Assembly (NCBI GenBank): GCA_021828925.1 | Contig: JAJZCT010000147.1 | Span: 1 to 7,718 of the forward strand | Length of the DNA: 7,718 bases | Reading direction: 5' to 3' | Origin: Planctomycetota bacterium | Lineage (GTDB): Bacteria > Planctomycetota > Phycisphaerae > WQYP01 | In this document: positions 5,317-7,718 of the stretch, piece after piece | Layout: every line of letters begins with the position of its first letter | How positions within the stretch are numbered: the stretch's first letter is position 1 | Notes under the pieces: model-generated | Told to the model about the DNA's origin: nothing | The model's input: the letters and a program-made list of their open reading frames with translations, nothing else | The model's database searches: none | Program-made: the position numbers and the translations under genes

Positions 5317-7718
5317 TTACGCCCGCATATCCGGAGCCAGATCATAAATGCTCCGGACCTCAAGTTTCCGACGGAAATCAGCGGGTGCCATTGGCTCATC
5401 GAGCGTAATATGAATCACCGCGGTGCGCCCGGGTCGAATGGCGATAAAGTTATCCGAATAGGTTGCTGACGTATCTTTCACATTGGCAAAAGCCCAGAGA
5501 GCCGGTGCATTGGCGTCAATCCGCAGGTCATAATTCCGCCCGCCGCCGCTGACATGTACAGCCAATTGCGGCTTGTTGAATTTGAGGTCCAGGGGCCGCC
5601 CAAAGAACAGGGCGTTGTCCGCCACAGTTCGACTGCCCACCCGTACTTCCGGCCAGATGACTAAATTCGCAGCTCCGTGGCTGCTGATCAGATCCACCAG
5701 ATCTAATGTGTGCGCCAGACGGCTGGTGCGGGCGGGAATGTGAACCGCCATTTCACCATGCTTCAGCACCGCACCGGTCATATCGGTTACAAACCAGCGC
5801 AACTCACCAGAAACGTCCGTCTGCCGATCACTGGTAATATGCAATTCCGCTTTGCCGGTTTTCGGATCAGGTATACCGCTGACCAGAATCGGTGCGAAGA
5901 AATGCTTACTTTGATATTGAATGGCCTTTAATCGGCGATAGTAATCTATCATGGACCAGGTTGGCCCCGGCCAGCAGTCATTAAATTGCCAGATGGTCGC
6001 GGCCATGGATCGGGGCATATCGCGCCGCCAGTGTTCCACGCCATAACGGATTCCATACGCCTGATTGATTTGCGTCAGCCACAGCGTGTCGTCAAAATTG
6101 TCCGGTGATTTTCCGAAATACTCATGGGTATAGTGCATGATAATGCCAATGCCGTGGCCGCTGCCGTCCATTTCGTGGTAACGCATCACCGGAGAATGAA
6201 TACTCTTGCGATCGGCGGCGTCGGTATAGGAATCCACAGTCATTGGCACCGGGAATGATTGCATGCCAAATTCGGTGACAAATCCTTCTATTGTCCGATA
6301 CTGGCTATACGGAGCACCATTATTGGCGCCATGCCAGACATCCCAGGTGTGGATATCCCCGCTCCCGGCGGCACCGCTGCCGACTTCATAAAACGCCCCC
6401 GGCAGAAGCCGATGCACGGTTCCGCCAATGACATCGCGGAACAGATGGTAATACCCCTTGAAGTCCTGAATTTCATTATTGCCGCTCCAGATCACAATGG
6501 AGGGGTGATTGCGGCAGCGCATCACTTGTTGATCCAGTTCCGTCTGTAAATTGGCCATCCATTTTTGGTCATTGACCGGATAGGTATCATTGGCGAACTT
6601 GAACTCGAATTGCAGCATGATTCCCATTTCATCGCACAGATCAAATAGTTCATCCTGCTCATAATATCCGCCGCCCCAGAGCCGGATAAAATTAAAGTTG
6701 CATTCAATGGCTTTTTTCATATACCAGCGGATAATTTCCGGCGTTACGCGTGTGGGAATGTTGTCCGCGGGAATCCAGTCCGCGCCTTTTACAAACACCG
6801 GTACGCCGTTGACTTTTACGTGCATGGCCACGCCATCTTTGGGTGATACAACGTCAATTTTTCGCAGCCCGATGCGGCGTTGGGCGGTATCAATGACCTT
6901 CGCGGCCGGGGCAGTTCCCGCAACCAGAACCTCAACTACGCCGCCGGCGGATTCGTGCAGTTGTGATTCCACCACATACAGCGGATGATCCCCCATACCG
7001 TTGGGCCACCAGAGTTTTGGCGAGGTAATTTTAACGTGACTTCGCGCCATGCCGCTGCTTACCGGAGCCGATGCAGTCGCCACCACCTGATTATCCAATA
7101 AAACGCGCGTGGAAACGTGGGCGTCGGAATTGCCGCCGGAAACACTGGTTTGAATATCCAGATGCACCGCGCCGGAAGCATCATGATGCTGCAAAACACC
7201 CAAATCGGTGATTCGTGCATCATAGGCGAGAATTTCAATGCCTTTCCAGATGCCCTGCGTCAGCACCGCCCGGCACCAGTCCCAGCCCCACATATACGGC
7301 GCTTTACGCACCCAGCAGCGGGCGTCGCTTAAGTCAATTCCATATTCCCGCTTGTAGGCCTCGCGATTTTTTTCCACGTATGGTGTCAGCGTATCAAACC
7401 GGATGCGAATGGTATTACTGCCCGCCTTGACGTGCTGCCGGACATCAAAACTCCAGGATCGAAACATGTTGTCGGCATAACCGACTTGCTTGCCGTTAAT
7501 CCAGATGGTGGCCAGCGTATCCAACCCATGACATTTCAGCTCAAGGCGCGGCTTGGCAAGCATTTCCGCGGGAATATCAAAGCTGCGTTCATAAATCCAG
7601 TTCTTTTCCGCCACCCACTGAACCTTACCATTGTCTTCACGGTAATAGGGGTTGGGAATTTTCTTAGCGCGCATCAGATCGGTGTATGTAGCGCCGGGCA
7701 CGATGGCGGCGTAGTTGA
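5317..7718 (-). CDS. GH2 beta-mannosidase, N-terminus beyond the window
   Basis: A retaining exo-beta-mannosidase of glycoside hydrolase family 2 would remove terminal beta-1,4-mannose from manno-oligosaccharides or N-glycan cores. The frame is open to the window edge (NYAAI precedes VPGATYTDLMRAKKIPNPYY), so the GTG at 7701 is probably not the true start and any signal peptide lies outside. Residue numbers here count from that GTG. The N-terminal jelly-roll covers about 1-165 (WIYERSFDIP; WINGKQVGYADN; MWGWDWCRAVLTQGIWKGI), an Ig-like domain about 165-285 and the TIM barrel about 290-605. Beta-sandwich domains fill the rest to 794. The acid/base is Glu410 in WSGNNEIQ and the nucleophile Glu477 in FVTEFGMQSFP. 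FIRLWGGGYYEQDELFDLCD and WQFNDCWPGPTWSMIDYYRR are strong GH2-mannosidase blocks. WDVWHG (453-458) favours mannosidase over galactosidase or glucuronidase. The Glu-Glu gap of 67 is short for the family. No sugar-uptake genes are visible beside it. Confidence 0.9.
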   Translation of the reverse strand, partial: NYAAIVPGATYTDLMRAKKIPNPYYREDNGKVQWVAEKNWIYERSFDIPAEMLAKPRLELKCHGLDTLATIWINGKQVGYADNMFRSWSFDVRQHVKAGSNTIRIRFDTLTPYVEKNREAYKREYGIDLSDARCWVRKAPYMWGWDWCRAVLTQGIWKGIEILAYDARITDLGVLQHHDASGAVHLDIQTSVSGGNSDAHVSTRVLLDNQVVATASAPVSSGMARSHVKITSPKLWWPNGMGDHPLYVVESQLHESAGGVVEVLVAGTAPAAKVIDTAQRRIGLRKIDVVSPKDGVAMHVKVNGVPVFVKGADWIPADNIPTRVTPEIIRWYMKKAIECNFNFIRLWGGGYYEQDELFDLCDEMGIMLQFEFKFANDTYPVNDQKWMANLQTELDQQVMRCRNHPSIVIWSGNNEIQDFKGYYHLFRDVIGGTVHRLLPGAFYEVGSGAAGSGDIHTWDVWHGANNGAPYSQYRTIEGFVTEFGMQSFPVPMTVDSYTDAADRKSIHSPVMRYHEMDGSGHGIGIIMHYTHEYFGKSPDNFDDTLWLTQINQAYGIRYGVEHWRRDMPRSMAATIWQFNDCWPGPTWSMIDYYRRLKAIQYQSKHFFAPILVSGIPDPKTGKAELHITSDRQTDVSGELRWFVTDMTGAVLKHGEMAVHIPARTSRLAHTLDLVDLISSHGAANLVIWPEVRVGSRTVADNALFFGRPLDLKFNKPQLAVHVSGGGRNYDLRIDANAPALWAFANVKDTSATYSDNFIAIRPGRTAVIHITLDEPMAPADFRRKLEVRSIYDLAPDMRA

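Overview
This is a moderately GC-rich bacterial window. The gene families suggest a member of the Planctomycetota or a related PVC-group bacterium: a BlaI-type repressor followed by a BlaR1-like membrane protein carrying a long string of carboxypeptidase-regulatory-like beta-sandwich repeats, a tailed CsrA, and a GH2 beta-mannosidase. The taxonomic call is an inference from gene content, not from a marker gene.

Layout. Positions 1-282 hold a short degenerate 9-bp tandem repeat (2-37), then about 145 bases in which I see nothing (38-181), then a well-formed promoter flanked by operator-like dyads. Positions 283-3174 are a two-gene BlaI/BlaR-type module. The repressor gene (283-796) is interrupted by a 119-bp MITE-like element (568-686) with about 22-bp imperfect terminal inverted repeats and a perfect 8-bp target duplication. 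Removing the element plus one duplication copy restores a 128-residue BlaI-family protein whose stop overlaps the next start (ATGA). The second gene (793-3174, 793 aa) keeps the first membrane segment and the C-terminal signature of the M56 (BlaR1) peptidase but lacks the zinc-protease core, and continues into about seven extracellular beta-sandwich repeats. Both halves of the signalling circuit therefore look altered.

Positions 3175-3364 contain one copy of a double-hairpin repeat. On the minus strand follow csrA (3365-3652) and, upstream of it, a remnant of an AAA_21/RecF-like ATPase (about 3878-4407). The remnant has lost its middle, including Walker A, and changes frame at the scar. Positions 4408-4688 hold a perfect 15-bp palindrome and a probable promoter for bcp (4689-5159, plus strand), an intact atypical 2-Cys peroxiredoxin. 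After bcp comes a second, inverted copy of the double-hairpin repeat (5224-5287), one hairpin of which ends in a T run and makes a convincing terminator. The rest (5317-7718, minus strand) is a GH2 beta-mannosidase whose N-terminus runs off the window.

How it fits together. The intact genes (csrA, bcp, beta-mannosidase) are ordinary functions: post-transcriptional regulation, peroxide detoxification and mannoside hydrolysis. The unusual content is decay and rearrangement. There is a freshly recognisable non-autonomous transposon in a repressor gene, two neighbouring genes that have each lost a catalytic core, and an inverted pair of palindromic repeats bracketing csrA-ATPase-bcp. I see no CRISPR array, rRNA, tRNA or intact transposase.
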